Notes under the pieces: generated by a model
The model's input: only the letters and a program-made list of their open reading frames with translations
Databases searched by the model: none
Told to the model about the DNA's origin: nothing
Program-made: the position numbers and the translations under genes
Assembly: GCA_026770025.1 (NCBI GenBank)
Contig: JAMXDE010000004.1
Location: 3,707,501-3,771,500 of the forward strand
Reading direction: 5' to 3'
Length of the DNA stretch: 64,000 nt
Origin: Craspedostauros australis
Lineage: Eukaryota; Bacillariophyta; Bacillariophyceae; Mastogloiales; Achnanthaceae
Part shown: piece after piece, positions 63,045-64,000 of the stretch
How positions within the stretch are numbered: position 1 is the first letter of the stretch
Layout: each line of letters opens with the position of its first letter

Positions 63045-64000
63045 ATCATGCGCAGGTCGGATGTATGTGGAGTAGGTATGGTAGGTGTGGACGTTGATTG
63101 TGATATGGATATGATGCAGTTTGTGTTGTTGATGTGTTGCGAGTGCGGAGAGAGAGGAAGAAAGGGCCGGGACTCGGTTGCGTTCTCTTCGTTCGGCCTT
63201 CTTTACGCTCTTGGATGCGGTGCAGATGCGACGGCGAACGCTTGATGCGGTTATCGTTCGAGTAGATTCTATACTTTCGCAGTACGAGGAAGGTTTGGTG
63301 GTTGGGAATGTGCTTTGATTCGATGTGGATGCAAAGGCGAACGTTGTGGTGCGCGCTAGACGGAGTCTACGTGGGTGGCTGCGGCTTCGGCTGCGTCAGT
63401 TGCGAGTGTTGTTTGGTGTTGGCGATTCTGTTGTTGATTGCGCCAATGATGACCGCTGTGGTTCTCGTTCTGTTTGAGTGTGGATGGTTGGGTATGTAGG
63501 GTAGGGTATGTAGACTCTATGAAGGCACGTTCTTCGAGTGCGCTTGGTAGACAAGCCGTCGATGAGACTAGATGGATGGATGTTGACAGCGGCGGTCTTT
63601 GTGCCAAACTGGGTGTAGAGCACTGTAAATCTTTGTTGGTGGGTGTGACAGACTTGAGAAACAGTGCTGAGCAGTGAAGCCTGCTGCTGTTGACTTGATT
63701 ATGATGCGAAGAAGAAGCGTTTCTCCGACTGTCAGCCGATCGGCAAGTGCACGTTGAGGGAATGAATGGCTTCGAGGCAGTGAAGGTGGATCTGGCGGAA
63801 CGAAGGGATGGCGGACATGCACGGTTTTGGGATGATGGAAGTGACTGACGCTTCCGCGGATGGCTGCTGGCTGGACCGGATGGGACACAGAGACGATGAT
63901 GTTGTTGATGTTGTTGATGGAGAGGTTGATGGAGAGGATGATGACGAGAGAAGACTCGTGGACACGGATGGAGCACGAAGACAAGAAACAAAGACACAAA
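63045..64000. other. Upstream region of the second DUF6824 gene
   Basis: This probably holds the promoter and 5' leader of the minus-strand gene starting at 63044. The minus-strand frames (for example 63356-63997) are Ser/His/Thr-rich without a recognised domain. Nothing else is supported up to the window end. Confidence 0.5.

Overview
This window looks like nuclear DNA of a diatom (or a close stramenopile relative). Host genes carry short introns with GT(A/G)(A/C)GT donors. Two predicted proteins have the 'DVL.GRG...HPGN...GRFL' module (DUF6824) that is greatly expanded in diatoms. The other host genes are a PEP carboxylase with a mitochondrial-type presequence, an ABCG transporter and an apyrase-family nucleotidase. 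No rRNA, convincing tRNA or CRISPR array was seen. The species cannot be named from the sequence.

Layout. Bases 1-3284 have no recognisable gene. Bases 3285-19631 hold a nested retrotransposon pair. The outer element is a full Ty1/copia element with a 5-bp target duplication CTGTG, two 630-bp LTRs and one 1,864-aa gag-pol ORF. Its 5' LTR is split after base 3444 by a complete 9.1-kb tyrosine-recombinase retroelement of the Ngaro/PAT kind. That inner element has split direct repeats A1 ... B1-A2-B2 (313-bp A and 392-bp B repeats), a gag-like ORF, an RT/RNase H ORF in the same frame behind a single TGA, and an overlapping +1 tyrosine-recombinase ORF. It went in at a CCC that equals its own B1/A2 junction, with no target duplication.

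Bases 22221-25868 hold one uninterrupted 1,215-aa ORF with a Cys-rich zinc-binding cluster and DDE-transposase-like landmarks, possibly a transposon-derived or domesticated gene. Bases 26183-29002 (minus strand) are a decayed prolyl-oligopeptidase (S9A) gene that still shows its three exons. Around 29.7-30.0 kb there is an interstitial telomere-like G-rich repeat. Two paralogous diatom-type helical-repeat proteins lie at 31.3-32.2 and 36.4-37.6 kb on the minus strand.

The right third is gene-rich: a three-exon ABCG transporter (39716-43015, minus), divergent from a two-exon GDA1/CD39 nucleotidase (44817-46980, plus), then a two-exon PEPC (47551-50816, plus) whose start codon directly abuts a 4 x 11-bp tandem repeat. 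DUF6824 proteins follow at 55106-57423 (plus, two exons) and 60828-63044 (minus, one exon). A roughly 1-kb element with 20-bp perfect terminal inverted repeats and 10-bp-phased GTAACC arrays lies between them. The host genes do not form an obvious pathway. The coherent systems here are the two retroelements, whose LTR/repeat identity implies recent activity.
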